Below, piece after piece: positions 56,701-59,061 of a stretch of 60,000 nucleotides of DNA. The DNA is from Owenia fusiformis (lineage: Eukaryota > Annelida > Polychaeta > Sabellida > Oweniidae). Location: NCBI GenBank assembly GCA_903813345.2, contig CAIIXF020000011.1, positions 30,312,166-30,372,165 of the forward strand, read 5' to 3'. The position numbers were made by a program, and so were the translations under genes. The notes beneath the pieces are model-generated. The model did no database searches. It saw only the letters and a program-made list of their open reading frames with translations, and had not been told where the DNA came from. Every line of letters starts with the position of its first letter. The first letter of the stretch is position 1.

Positions 56701-59060
56701 TTTTCGAGTTATAGTAAAATACGTTAAAATGGTGGCCATTTTGAAAAATGGTCGCCTTCTACCAAAAGTCTCATTAGACAGTGTGCCATGCTTATAGTAT
56801 TCACATACCAAATATGAACAAAATCGCTCCACTACTTTTCGAGTTATAGTAAAATACATTAAAATGGCGGCCATTTTGAAAAATGGCCGCCTTCTACCAA
56901 AAGTGTCATTAGACAGTGTGCCATGCTTATACGTATTCACATACCAAATATGAACAAAATCGCTCCACTACTTTTCGAGTTATAGTAAAATAAGTTAAAA
57001 TGTCCGCCATTTTTCAGAATGGCTGCCTTCTAAAAGTGCCTCTAGACAGTGTGCCATGCTTACAGTATTCACATACCAAATATGAACAAAATCGCTCGAC
57101 TACTTTTCGAGTTACAGTAAAATACGTTAAAATGATGGCCATTTTGAAAAATGACCGCCTTCTACCAAAAGTGTCATTAGACAGTGTGCCATGCTTATAC
57201 GTATTCACATACCAAATATATACAAAATCGCTCCACTACTTTTAGAGTTATAGTAAAATAAGTTAAAATGGCGGCCATTTTTAAAAATTGTCCGCCATTT
57301 TTCAAAATGGCCGCCTTCTACCAAAAGTGTCATTAGACAGTGTGCCATGCTTATAGTATTCACATACCAATATGAAAAAAATCGCTCCACTACTTTTCGA
57401 GTTACAGCAAAAATCGTAAAATAACGAGTAAAGGCCGCCATTTTTCAAGATGGCTGCCATGTGCTTTTTTAATATCTACATTTCTAGCTTTATTAATGTC
57501 CTATATAATTTTTTTTACATTTAAAACATATTGCTATTACAGTTTTACATATTGCACCTAAATTACTGTAAAATCGGCACTAAAATGGCCGCCATTTTTA
57601 AATGAGCGGCCATTTTTAAATCGGCTTTCGAGCAGAACTTCTACCCCAATAGGGTATATGTGTACAAAATATGAATAAAATCGGGCCAACAGTATTTGAG
57701 TTACAGCCCAGACGGACAGACGGACGCGTTCCCTATATCCCTCCGAACTTCGTTCGATGGGATAACAATAGTGAATTGGTGTTCTTTACCTTTATACAGG
57801 GTGTTTTTCTTTCTCTGTCTACCGCTACGTCTCAACCCATCAGGGCCTGAACACAAAAGAAGAGTAAGAATTCATTTTATTAAAATATTTAGTACTTTGA
57901 ACATTTCTAGAATGGCAGAAATTTTCTTATAACGTTTTATGGTGTCTCTGACATAATAAGATCCAGTAAGGTTTATGGAAGATTCTCATTTTGTATAGTT
58001 TCCAAAAAATAACTTAAAGGTTATAAATTAAAGGTTTGTTATAAATTATAAATGAATTTATAAATACAAGGATGTTATTAAGAGCCTGAACACATACAAA
58101 TTACTCATGTTATGACACAAATTAGGGGTAATTATCAACTTTAGAATTTCATTGTCGTTCAAGCTCTAATGTGATTACTGAAAATATCACAAGTTTTGAG
58201 ATTCAATTGGCTTTCATGCAGTATAATAATAAGAAGAACTAATCGTATTACATTCTACGATGTAATAATGCCTTCCAGGAGTTACATACCAACATTAGAG
58301 AGCTCTAGAAGACCTTCAACAGCACTAGTGTCTTTGTCTTCCTCAGCAACATAGTCAGTGTCTTTGCCAGCTTTCCTCAGTGCCTGGTCTCGTTGTTTCT
58401 TGAGGGTGTCTTCTTTCCTGGGACGACCCCTTTTTCTACCTGTTGAGGCTAGGATTAAGAATAATGACATGTAATTGAGCATTTAAAAAAAAATTTTGAG
58501 TGCTTTCTAATTTGAAGTTTTTAGGGCAGACCCTTGATTCAGTGATTCCTGGGGATCACATATCATTCAATTGAAGAGTTACAATCACTATCTATACAGT
58601 CTTTGCGCCAAAGAACCATCTTAAAAACATGATGGAATCACGAATAAGAGGCAGTGAATAAAGCCAGGCTCCTGATATATTCACTATAAAGTTGACATTC
58701 ATCTGCATTGAATTTGGTAACACTCGATTAATGTAAAATTACAATAAATTACAACAACAAATTTTTGAAAAACAAACCTGGAGGTTTATTTGGAGTTTTG
58801 GATTTTGGTGTGACTGGGAAAGCGATCAACTGTCCCGTATCCTGCTCTACACGTAACATACATTTCTTGCCACTGACCACTACAACTGTCTCAGTGGTAA
58901 GCTCTATAGGACTAGCTAGGTCTAGGCTCTCAGTAGGAATATCAGAATCTGCAGTCTCTGTCAGGGACTGTGGGTCGATATGTCCTGTGTATTGCTGAGT
59001 AATTACAGGTTGACTGATCAATGGCTCTTCAACCTGGATGACCTGAGTCTCTTCTGACAT
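2296..59060 (-). CDS. AT-hook / C2H2 zinc-finger protein, 15 coding exons
   Basis: Joining 15 exons (58778-59060, 58290-58448, 57790-57846, 55854-55943, 55161-55282, 54553-54691, 49013-49486, 48396-48521, 47959-48131, 47170-47298, 46506-46672, 46001-46120, 45363-45552, 44870-45002, 2296-2720) gives 2787 nt, a 928-residue protein. All junctions have GT-AG ends and matching phases. Layout: acidic N-terminus (1-94); AT-hooks near 98-106, 197-204 and 445-455, with a basic AT-hook-like segment near 148-166; Glu/Gln/Val-rich region (284-441); C2H2 fingers starting at Cys 497, 523, 549, 576, 606, 634, 661 and 689; a CCHC-type ninth finger from Cys729; acidic/Gln-rich tail (745-928). AT-hooks bind the AT minor groove and C2H2 arrays bind DNA specifically, so a nuclear transcription or chromatin regulator is inferred. 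It resembles ZFAT- or ZNF335-like proteins only in architecture. The ATG lies one base after an acceptor, so a non-coding 5' exon lies further right. Confidence 0.85.
2703..2880. repeat. Three degenerate copies of an exon-15 splice-acceptor segment
   Basis: The segment crossing the start of exon 15 (CAGTGGTGCCACCTGTAAC followed by AATAATACCCATAATGCAAC) is repeated twice more to the right. The further copies lie at about 2762-2818 (AACAGTGCCACTTAATA then ATAACCCATAATGCAATGG) and 2828-2880 (AAGTGCTGCCATCTGG then AATAATACCCATAATGCAAC). The period is about 60 bases. The outer copies lack a good acceptor. Confidence 0.6.
3535..3660 (-). repeat. Dispersed repeat ending GGCAAAAGCTGGCTAC, copy 1
   Basis: It contains GTAGCCAGCTTTTGCCAAG followed by a G/C-rich stretch with GGGGTGGTTCAC and a C-run. 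The reverse complement matches the right part of 48758-48935 (ACCACCCCCCTTGGTAAAAGCTGGCTAAG). The two copies are in opposite orientations. No coding capacity. Confidence 0.5.
4481..4620 (+). mobile_element. Hairpin element family, copy 1 (complete)
   Basis: It begins ACATTAACAT and contains the perfect 11-base inverted arms ATGTCACCACC (4496-4506) and GGTGGTGACAT (4608-4618). Internal landmarks shared with other copies are ATTTGTTACAGACAC, CCAAATGCCAAAC and AAAAAAGTTGGAGACTATAA. It looks like a very short non-autonomous element or SINE-like unit; no target duplication could be fixed. Confidence 0.7.
5116..5185. repeat. Short tandem duplication, ~35-bp unit
   Basis: Two imperfect copies of GGGTGTGTG-AAT-AACCCACAA-GCACT begin at 5116 and 5151. 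The unit contains complementary halves (GGGTGTG/AACCCACA) and could form small hairpins. Confidence 0.45.
8041..8100 (+). mobile_element. Hairpin element family, copy 2 (5' part only)
   Basis: It matches the left half of the family: GGCATTAACATGCAAAATAT, then ACCACCTGCCATTTGTTACAGACACTGAACACCAACC. The 3' half with GTTGGAGAC and GGTGGTGACAT is absent, so the copy is truncated. Confidence 0.6.
9429..9476. repeat. Two-copy direct repeat, 25-bp unit
   Basis: ATGAAAGGTTACTCTGTTAATAT occurs twice in tandem, directly after a run of G bases at about 9410-9420. Confidence 0.6.
10316..10476. mobile_element. ~160-bp TIR element (MITE-like)
   Basis: The left end is AGTAAAACCTGTATAATC and the right end GGATATACAGGTTTCACTGT. 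The reverse complement of the right end, ACAGTGAAACCTGTATATCC, matches the left end. There is no open frame inside. The terminal AGTAAAACCTGT also begins the element at 1500, so the two may be related. Confidence 0.6.
10940..11230 (+). other. Coding-like island, possible unrecognised exon
   Basis: Open for 97 codons between an in-frame TAG at 10937 and TAG at 11231. The middle is unusually G+C-rich for this intron and reads like a folded acidic protein (for example LNPDDILPILEMNIDATE). An acceptor-like CATAG at 10964 would open a phase-1 exon, and a donor-like GTGAGC at 11174 would close it (10965-11173). There is no initiator Met near the start. I do not recognise the family. It could be an exon of a plus-strand gene nested in the intron, a decayed gene fragment, or chance. 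Confidence 0.3.
12010..12185 (+). mobile_element. Hairpin element family, copy 3 (expanded)
   Basis: The inverted arms GTCACCACT (12031-12039) and AGTGGTGAC (12172-12180) flank a longer core. In the core the GTTACAGATGC motif is repeated three times before the common CACAAAAAAGTTGGAGAC segment. Confidence 0.7.
13862..13965 (+). mobile_element. Hairpin element family, copy 4 (core only)
   Basis: Several units of the CCAAACACCAA type are followed by ATCCAAAAAATGTTAGAGCC-GATAACAGTATG, which corresponds to the family's AAAAAGTTGGAGACTATAACAATATG segment. The outer inverted arms are missing. Confidence 0.5.
15713..15769. repeat. Two-copy AT-rich direct repeat
   Basis: TATATTTTTAAAGTTTATTT followed by ATCTATGT or ATCTTTAT occurs twice in tandem with a period of about 32 bases. 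Confidence 0.5.
17589..17809. mobile_element. 221-bp MITE with TA target duplication
   Basis: The left end CAGGGTGTCAAATAAATAT and the right end ATATTTATTTGACACCCTG are perfect inverted repeats of about 19 bases, each flanked by TA (17587-17588 and 17810-17811). TIRs starting CAGGG with a TA duplication fit a Tc1/mariner-type non-autonomous element. An internal reading frame (17642-17839) runs past the right end and has no transposase motif. Confidence 0.8.
19258..19425 (+). repeat. Dispersed GTTCCACT-type element, copy 2
   Basis: Homologous to 1500-1675 in the same orientation: GGTACCTCTAAAAGGGGTTCC, then GAGGTGCTCTAC, AAAGGTTCATGTAACATCAAG, and a closing AAAGGTGTTCTACTTTAAAG. It is more diverged than copy 1 and its ends are unclear. 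Confidence 0.5.
21658..21715. repeat. CAAA-type simple repeat
   Basis: Imperfect run of (CAAA)n and (TAAA)n units, for example ACAAACAAACAAACAATCAA. No other content. Confidence 0.7.
23411..23765. repeat. Two-copy ~177-bp tandem duplication next to the 25-bp satellite
   Basis: Copy 1 starts CTTCATTGGGAGAGAGATA at about 23412; copy 2 starts CTTCATTGGGACAGAGATA at about 23589. Both contain a G-run, CATGAAACAAA-CTGATCAAG, TAATAGAATACAGGGACC and TGGCCAATAGCAGATAGAC. Both end ATGGAACCATGGAAAGGAAG, which resembles one unit of the adjacent satellite. The copies differ at a few positions and in G-run length. Confidence 0.8.
23825..24452 (-). repeat. 25-bp minisatellite, about 24-25 copies
   Basis: The unit is GGAAGACCAAAATGGGCCATGGATA with variants (GGACC, CTTGG, AAAAG). 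Because 25 is not a multiple of 3 and the unit has no stop on the minus strand, all three minus frames stay open. A stop-free frame of 260 codons spans 23691-24473 and repeats every 25 residues (for example GPFWSSYPWPILVFLS). I treat this as a by-product of the satellite, not a gene: no conserved domain, no splice context, pure repeat composition. Confidence 0.85.
26610..26735. repeat. GATC-rich degenerate tandem repeat
   Basis: Ten GATC tetramers lie between about 26612 and 26707. A block starting GATCTAGGAC (26628) recurs at 26690 (period 62), each followed by ATGATCTGAGATCCAAGTGAT or its variant. Many half-units read AAGTGATC-AGGATC. Confidence 0.65.
27722..28335 (+). repeat. Purine-rich tract with 24-bp and ~21-bp minisatellites
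   Basis: The plus strand is dominated by A and G for about 600 bases. At 27765-27910 a 24-bp unit GGGAGAATTGAGAGGCAGGAGAAT repeats about six times. At 27985-28240 a ~21-bp unit GAAAGCAGGAGGCAAGAGGGA repeats about a dozen times with small insertions. Long minus-strand frames here (Ser/Leu/Pro/Phe-rich) are repeat translations and are not called as genes. Confidence 0.8.
31715..31790 (+). mobile_element. Hairpin element family, possible copy 5 (decayed)
   Basis: GATGTCGAACACCAACTGCC, then AAACACCAACCACC and GATGATGACATAAAAATC, match parts of the family core and 3' end. The GTTGGAGAC segment is missing. Assignment is weaker than for the other copies. Confidence 0.35.
33608..34086. mobile_element. 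479-bp foldback (long inverted-repeat) element
   Basis: Two arms of about 180 bases (33608-33788 and 33907-34086) are near-identical inverted copies. The left arm starts CTTCCCCGAAAAGATCTTG and the right arm ends CAAGATCTTTTCGGGGAAG. Arms differ at only a few bases plus a small indel. A spacer of about 118 bases separates them. TA flanks both ends (33606-33607 and 34087-34088), consistent with a TA target duplication. The same short reading frame appears in both arms because of the symmetry; no transposase is present. Confidence 0.85.
34097..34985 (+). mobile_element. Pearl/Helentron-like composite element, copy A (3 core units)
   Basis: Shares both ends with 56558-57766. The left end is AACCAGAACAACGGCAACGC, then CGAATCCCATCGAAC; the right end is CTTCGTTCGATGGGATAAC. 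CCATCGAAC and GTTCGATGG are subterminal inverted repeats. The core has three ~135-bp units (landmarks at about 34214, 34349 and 34503), each with CATACCAAATATGAACAAAA-TCGCTCC and AAAATGGCGGCCATTTTTCA. A unique tail follows, then an ACGG/ACGT microsatellite (34893-34945). A tandem-repeat core plus tetranucleotide microsatellite is the known layout of bivalve pearl elements, which are Helitron-related. Non-coding. Confidence 0.75.
40080..40206 (+). mobile_element. Hairpin element family, copy 6
   Basis: GGCATTAGCATGCAAAACAA, then TTTGCTACAGGTGCTGACC, CCAAATGCCAAATACTG, CACAAAAAGTTTGAGACTAT and TGGTGGTGACATAACA. The left inverted arm is decayed (CAACATG in place of ATGTCACC). Confidence 0.6.
44143..44270 (+). 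mobile_element. Hairpin element family, copy 7 (complete)
   Basis: It starts AAGGCATTAACATGAAAT and has perfect 11-base arms ATGTCACCACC (44160-44170) and GGTGGTGACAT (44255-44265). The core has TTTGTTACAGACACCG, CCAACCACCAAACATCAACC and CACAAAAAAGTTGGAGA. It is shortened by about 20 bases relative to copy 1 between GGAGA and the right arm. Confidence 0.7.
44870..45002 (-). CDS. Zinc-finger gene coding exon 14
   Basis: Acceptor TTCAACAG, donor GTAAGT; phase 0 in, phase 1 out. It encodes residues 744-787, starting DHTQRGQC, which supplies the His and last Cys of the atypical ninth finger. It then runs into a Ser/Thr/Asn-rich linker. The next coding exon is 42 kb away. Confidence 0.8.
45003..45362 (-). 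other. Intron 13 (360 bp)
   Basis: AT-rich with no recognisable element. A short plus-strand frame of 61 codons overlaps the neighbouring exon (44955-45140) and is not called. Confidence 0.6.
45363..45552 (-). CDS. Zinc-finger gene coding exon 13 (fingers 7 end, 8, 9 start)
   Basis: Acceptor TTCTTCAG, donor GTACAT; phase 2 in, phase 0 out. Residues 680-743. It supplies the last His of finger 7, all of finger 8 (CGVC, 12 residues, HIERKH) and the CEKC half of finger 9. Confidence 0.85.
45553..46000 (-). other. Intron 12 (448 bp)
   Basis: AT-rich sequence without a recognisable repeat or gene. Confidence 0.6.
46001..46120 (-). CDS. Zinc-finger gene coding exon 12 (fingers 6 end, 7 start)
   Basis: Acceptor TTTTGTAG, donor GTAAAC; phase 2 in and out (120 bp). 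It completes finger 6 (HVLIH) and carries most of finger 7 (CGVCGKAFRHFKNKELHLKR). Confidence 0.85.
46121..46505 (-). other. Intron 11 (385 bp)
   Basis: AT-rich sequence; nothing recognised. Confidence 0.6.
46506..46672 (-). CDS. Zinc-finger gene coding exon 11 (fingers 4 end, 5, 6 start)
   Basis: Acceptor ACATGTAG, donor GTAAGT; phase 0 in, phase 2 out. It completes finger 4 (HMKMIH), encodes finger 5 (CSFCQKKFTRKAHLKRH) and starts finger 6 (CPQCDYR). Finger 5 has the classical Phe/Leu positions and is followed by GSEKPFK, a TGEKPF-type linker. Its 5' part and acceptor are duplicated to the right (46706-46890). Confidence 0.9.
46608..46890. repeat. 98-bp tandem triplication covering the start of exon 11
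   Basis: Three units begin at 46608, 46706 and 46805 with CACTCATATAACACTTCAGC and end with TATATACTGGTCCTACATG-TTAATT-TACAAT. The first unit contains the 5' 65 bases of exon 11 and its acceptor. The middle unit has a one-base insertion (TTTCTTT in place of CCGTAG); the third is nearly identical to the first within the exon part. The extra units lack the rest of the exon and any donor. Confidence 0.85.
46919..47070 (+). mobile_element. Hairpin element family, copy 8
   Basis: AAGGCATTAACAAGAAAATA, then ACTTGTTACAGATGCC. The CACTGAATGTCAAACACCAAT unit is repeated, followed by AAAAAGTTGGAGACCATAAC and ATGTCACCAATCG. The 3' hairpin half is incomplete. It lies in intron 10. Confidence 0.65.
47170..47298 (-). 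CDS. Zinc-finger gene coding exon 10 (fingers 2 end, 3, 4 start)
   Basis: Acceptor TGATTTCAG, donor GTAAGG; phase 0 at both ends (129 bp). It gives the last His of finger 2, all of finger 3 (CSFC, 12 residues, HKQRH) and the CEVCGKVYK half of finger 4. Confidence 0.85.
47389..47636. repeat. 21-bp minisatellite in intron 9, about 12 copies
   Basis: The unit AAATGAGCTCATGCTCTCATG (variants GCTTATG and GCTTTCATG) repeats with one out-of-register interruption near 47491-47500. It contains self-complementary pieces (TCATG/CATGA and GAGCTC). Because 21 is a multiple of 3, a minus-strand frame repeats SSFHESI; I regard that as a by-product. Confidence 0.85.
47637..47958 (-). other. Remainder of intron 9
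   Basis: Apart from the 21-bp minisatellite the intron shows scattered GAGCTCA/GAGCTAA motifs (to about 47785) that look like decayed units. The rest is AT-rich without recognised content. Confidence 0.5.
47959..48131 (-). CDS. Zinc-finger gene coding exon 9 (finger 1 and most of finger 2)
   Basis: Acceptor TCTCCACAG, donor GTGAGT; phase 1 in, phase 0 out. Finger 1 is CPKC, 12 residues, HIATH. Finger 2 begins CKCC, 12 residues, H, and its last His is in exon 10. Confidence 0.85.
48396..48521 (-). CDS. Zinc-finger gene coding exon 8 (AT-hook 3)
   Basis: Acceptor TGTTGTAG, donor GTACGA; phase 1 at both ends (126 bp). Residues 442-483 begin MVKRTRGRPPSKR, a good AT-hook core (RGRP) with flanking basic residues. 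A hydrophobic/proline linker follows (VPKKPPPKI) before the finger array. Confidence 0.85.
48758..48935 (+). repeat. Dispersed repeat ending AAAAGCTGGCTAAG, copy 2
   Basis: G+C-rich stretch in intron 7: GGGGAGGGAGCGAGGGAGCG, then CGCCCCACCCTCCTGGCC and ACCACCCCCCTTGGTAAAAG. Its right end matches the reverse complement of 3535-3660. Non-coding; intron 7 holds nothing else recognisable. Confidence 0.5.
49013..49486 (-). CDS. Zinc-finger gene coding exon 7 (acidic/Gln-rich region)
   Basis: Acceptor TATATTCAG, donor GTGAGA; phase 1 at both ends (474 bp, the largest exon). Residues 284-441 are rich in Glu, Gln, Val, Thr and Ser, with repeated IQSEAG/VQSEAE units and no basic clusters. It looks like a disordered acidic interaction or activation region between AT-hooks 2 and 3. 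Confidence 0.85.
49487..50611. other. Upstream region of the nested receptor gene
   Basis: AT-rich intron 6 sequence holding the presumed promoter and 5' UTR of the plus-strand receptor. An acceptor-like ATCATCTTTTTAG at 50550 suggests the receptor's 5' UTR may begin in an upstream non-coding exon. CATAAAAG at 50567-50574 is TATA-like but too close to the ATG to be convincing. No repeat recognised. Confidence 0.35.
50612..53815 (+). CDS. Somatomedin-B-type seven-transmembrane receptor (family B-like), intronless
   Basis: A 1067-residue membrane receptor in one exon. The first ATG follows an in-frame TGA (50600) and has A at -3. Layout: signal peptide 1-21; furin-type site RKKR (65-68); Pro/Thr-rich repeats of the TPPKF type (98-145); somatomedin-B-like Cys cluster about 176-215 (SCVSRC, CSC, CLISHDCC, C); a Cys-rich extracellular region with many N-glycosylation sites to about 725. 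Seven helices lie near 729-750, 761-784, 791-815, 836-858, 881-911, 927-948 and 950-975, followed by a polar Ser/Thr/Asn-rich tail. Family-B signs are CW in extracellular loop 2 (875-876), GFTWILAF in helix 6 and NASQGVYIF in helix 7. No GPS autoproteolysis motif is visible before helix 1, so it resembles Methuselah-like/secretin-like receptors more than classical adhesion GPCRs. Ligand unknown. It lies antisense inside an intron of the zinc-finger gene. Confidence 0.93.
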   Translation: MSSYCIISLMLAITHLPMDCALPLEVRTQTKTAVNKQDFAKSSEKLDGNQINLLDLLQNRQRFTRKKRQITTPTHIIPPTLIVPTTSPQIDILYPIFITPPKFMTPPKPTPPKFIIAPTHTTPAKFITPSTQTTSPKFTTPPRHTNPALKFLCEIDSFDPSTLQCTNSTMSHAYSCVSRCNDMKMVAGINEGPYCSCHPLCLISHDCCQNFQQICPELYELGERKRDILANITNSVTDLECMNPFSKSSKNYTFWMVGHCPVDSVNQTVRMRCEGEVTDFLQIVPVVSKTTNITYKNYFCAQCNNILDVIPWGLNVTCAEVWEGSLDTPQTLLKLVNEKMCDLKYKPPVEHLCMSRYMKQNPCMDESIGCLPMYKDKCVYGFQIPVSVPFSEESFKNVYCLMCALLEGFPLKFISCEMLAGAAGIVIETPGSVAKFSFGILVDYNPSAGNKVGFIFKENTKTFGCDLGKSENMDCVSYCADRFQYVNEECVLKYHTFDMAVTGMWSVQNSHLFERERWKTLKKTLTEMFLDILESSIVEEIKLEHALFNLHLGYVKLPGIQFNTTCKYKLNVGNTIQFIEIHRTVFGNILTQTISAFPKTTSEKLNLFEVCLSLFGQRTCWDHGRINTTGEIIMTGNMSNMEPTETNQTTNGISMMTPIMHNITDCPRKPIDPKFVELLSNGSVTFIDTGRLLLEDEFILVGNMVYVCVNESGDSPDWSAIWKYDDTMGLLSIICTTLSLVCMFIRLILQACVPLFQNFPGKLQFSFILSLFLASLFFLIGPNCTPIKELCVTLGVLIHWSYLAVFTWTVIIARDMFYIFSPSSFAKSTDTYGSMLKWYTLLAWGVPAVIVAISLGLDFTDIDPDFKPMYGEGICWISQRYPLLLFFTLPIAITILLNIGFFIPTAIILWKSMNQRTKRLNRPTEYPFAIYAKLFCLLGFTWILAFIAPYNIALWYIFIILNASQGVYIFLAFVLKKQVWDDFNLSAKSNKSQGTTATNLSSKAITSQHNNPTNQTEGPISTDSDNDKKDSVANNMEETNVDSVRINLSRELKIDMSMKENTKTEVK
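53816..54250 (+). terminator. 3' UTR and poly(A) signals of the receptor gene
   Basis: AATAAA occurs at 54087-54092, 54099-54104 and 54243-54248, within 275-435 bases of the stop. The first pair is the likeliest processing signal. The receptor transcript would then end before the antisense exon at 54553. Confidence 0.5.
54553..54691 (-). CDS. Zinc-finger gene coding exon 6
   Basis: Acceptor TGATTTCAG, donor GTAAGT after an A; phase 0 in, phase 1 out. Residues 238-283. The first half (MQEYQEHVKKQEQEKAAEAA) is strongly helical, perhaps a short coiled coil. The second half (IIIQNADGTQIQI) is a short hydrophobic/polar stretch. Confidence 0.8.
54876..55002 (+). mobile_element. Hairpin element family, copy 9 (intron 5)
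   Basis: AAAGGTATTAACATGAAAAA, then AAATTGTTACGGATGCTGAAC, CACAAAAAAGTTGGAGACTT and CAATATGTCACCAATTCTGG. The start of the 3' hairpin (ATGTCACCA) is present, but its partner arm is lost. The rest of intron 5 is featureless. Confidence 0.65.
55161..55282 (-). CDS. Zinc-finger gene coding exon 5 (AT-hook 2)
   Basis: Acceptor TATTCTAG, donor GTTTGT; phase 1 in, phase 0 out. Residues 197-237 begin GKGRGRPRLFNKEK, an AT-hook, followed by VPAFVMQSKDGTTSMMIPVE. Confidence 0.85.
55331..55441 (+). mobile_element. Hairpin element family, copy 10 (intron 4)
   Basis: CAAGGCATTTAACATGCAAA, then TATCACTACCTATCATTTG, TTACAGATGCTGACTG and a 3' hairpin ATGTCACCACTTCTGGTGTTGACAT-like end (55414-55439). The GTTGGAGAC segment is deleted. 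This copy best shows that the 3' end itself folds back. Confidence 0.65.
55442..55853 (-). other. Remainder of intron 4
   Basis: AT-rich; no recognised feature. A minus-strand frame starting at 55943 in a different frame from exon 4 is not called. Confidence 0.55.
55854..55943 (-). CDS. Zinc-finger gene coding exon 4 (acidic)
   Basis: Acceptor TGCTGTAG, donor GTAATT; phase 1 at both ends (90 bp). Residues 167-196 begin DYRQFSVGEEDDENDLKIEM and are strongly acidic. It sits between the AT-hook exons. The true frame differs from the ATG-starting frame at the same position. Confidence 0.8.
55944..56557 (-). other. Part of intron 3
   Basis: AT-rich sequence between exon 4 and the pearl-like element. 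It contains a short palindromic stretch around 56226-56262 (GAATTCCTGAATAAATTCAG then GAATTCAATTCATGAATAAC). Otherwise featureless. Confidence 0.5.
56558..57766 (+). mobile_element. Pearl/Helentron-like composite element, copy B (6 core units)
   Basis: Same ends and tail as 34097-34985. Six ~135-bp core units have landmarks near 56626, 56761, 56896, 57030, 57164 and 57320. The tail matches copy A closely (TCTAGCTTTATTAATGTCC, CATATTGCTATTACAG, CGGCTTTCGAGCAGAACTTC). The terminal microsatellite is reduced to AGACGGACAGACGGACG. It ends 20 bases from exon 3's donor. Minus-strand reading frames across the units (for example 56608-56940) are repeat translations. Confidence 0.75.
57790..57846 (-). 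CDS. Zinc-finger gene coding exon 3 (57-bp micro-exon)
   Basis: Acceptor TTGTGTTCAG, donor GTAAAG; phase 1 at both ends. Nineteen residues, GPDGLRRSGRQRKKNTLYK, include a basic SGRQRKK stretch resembling a degenerate AT-hook. Its small size hides it from open-frame searches; it was found by phase and splice sites. Confidence 0.75.
58290..58448 (-). CDS. Zinc-finger gene coding exon 2 (AT-hook 1)
   Basis: Acceptor AATCCTAG, donor GTATGT; phase 1 at both ends (159 bp). Residues 95-147 begin ASTGRKRGRPRKEDTLKKQR, a textbook AT-hook. An acidic segment follows (EEDKDTSAVEGLLELSNV). Introns 1 and 2 on either side (about 330 and 440 bp) show no recognisable content. Confidence 0.9.
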
Positions 59061-59061
59061 T
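58778..59061 (-). CDS. Zinc-finger gene coding exon 1 (start codon)
   Basis: The ATG is at 59060-59058, one base after an acceptor (TATATTGTAG, AG at 59063-59062). The exon ends at 58778 before GTTTGT, phase 1 out. Residues 1-94 are Glu/Gln/Thr/Val-rich and acidic, starting MSEETQVIQVEEPL. An in-frame upstream ATG lies in the intron and is rejected as the start. Confidence 0.8.

Noticed and set aside
56608-57245. Reading frames with repeated CEYYKHGTLSN-type phrases on the minus strand
   Set aside because: They are the 135-bp core units of the pearl-like element, with the same phrases in the other copy at 34039-34257; no transposase or helicase motif.
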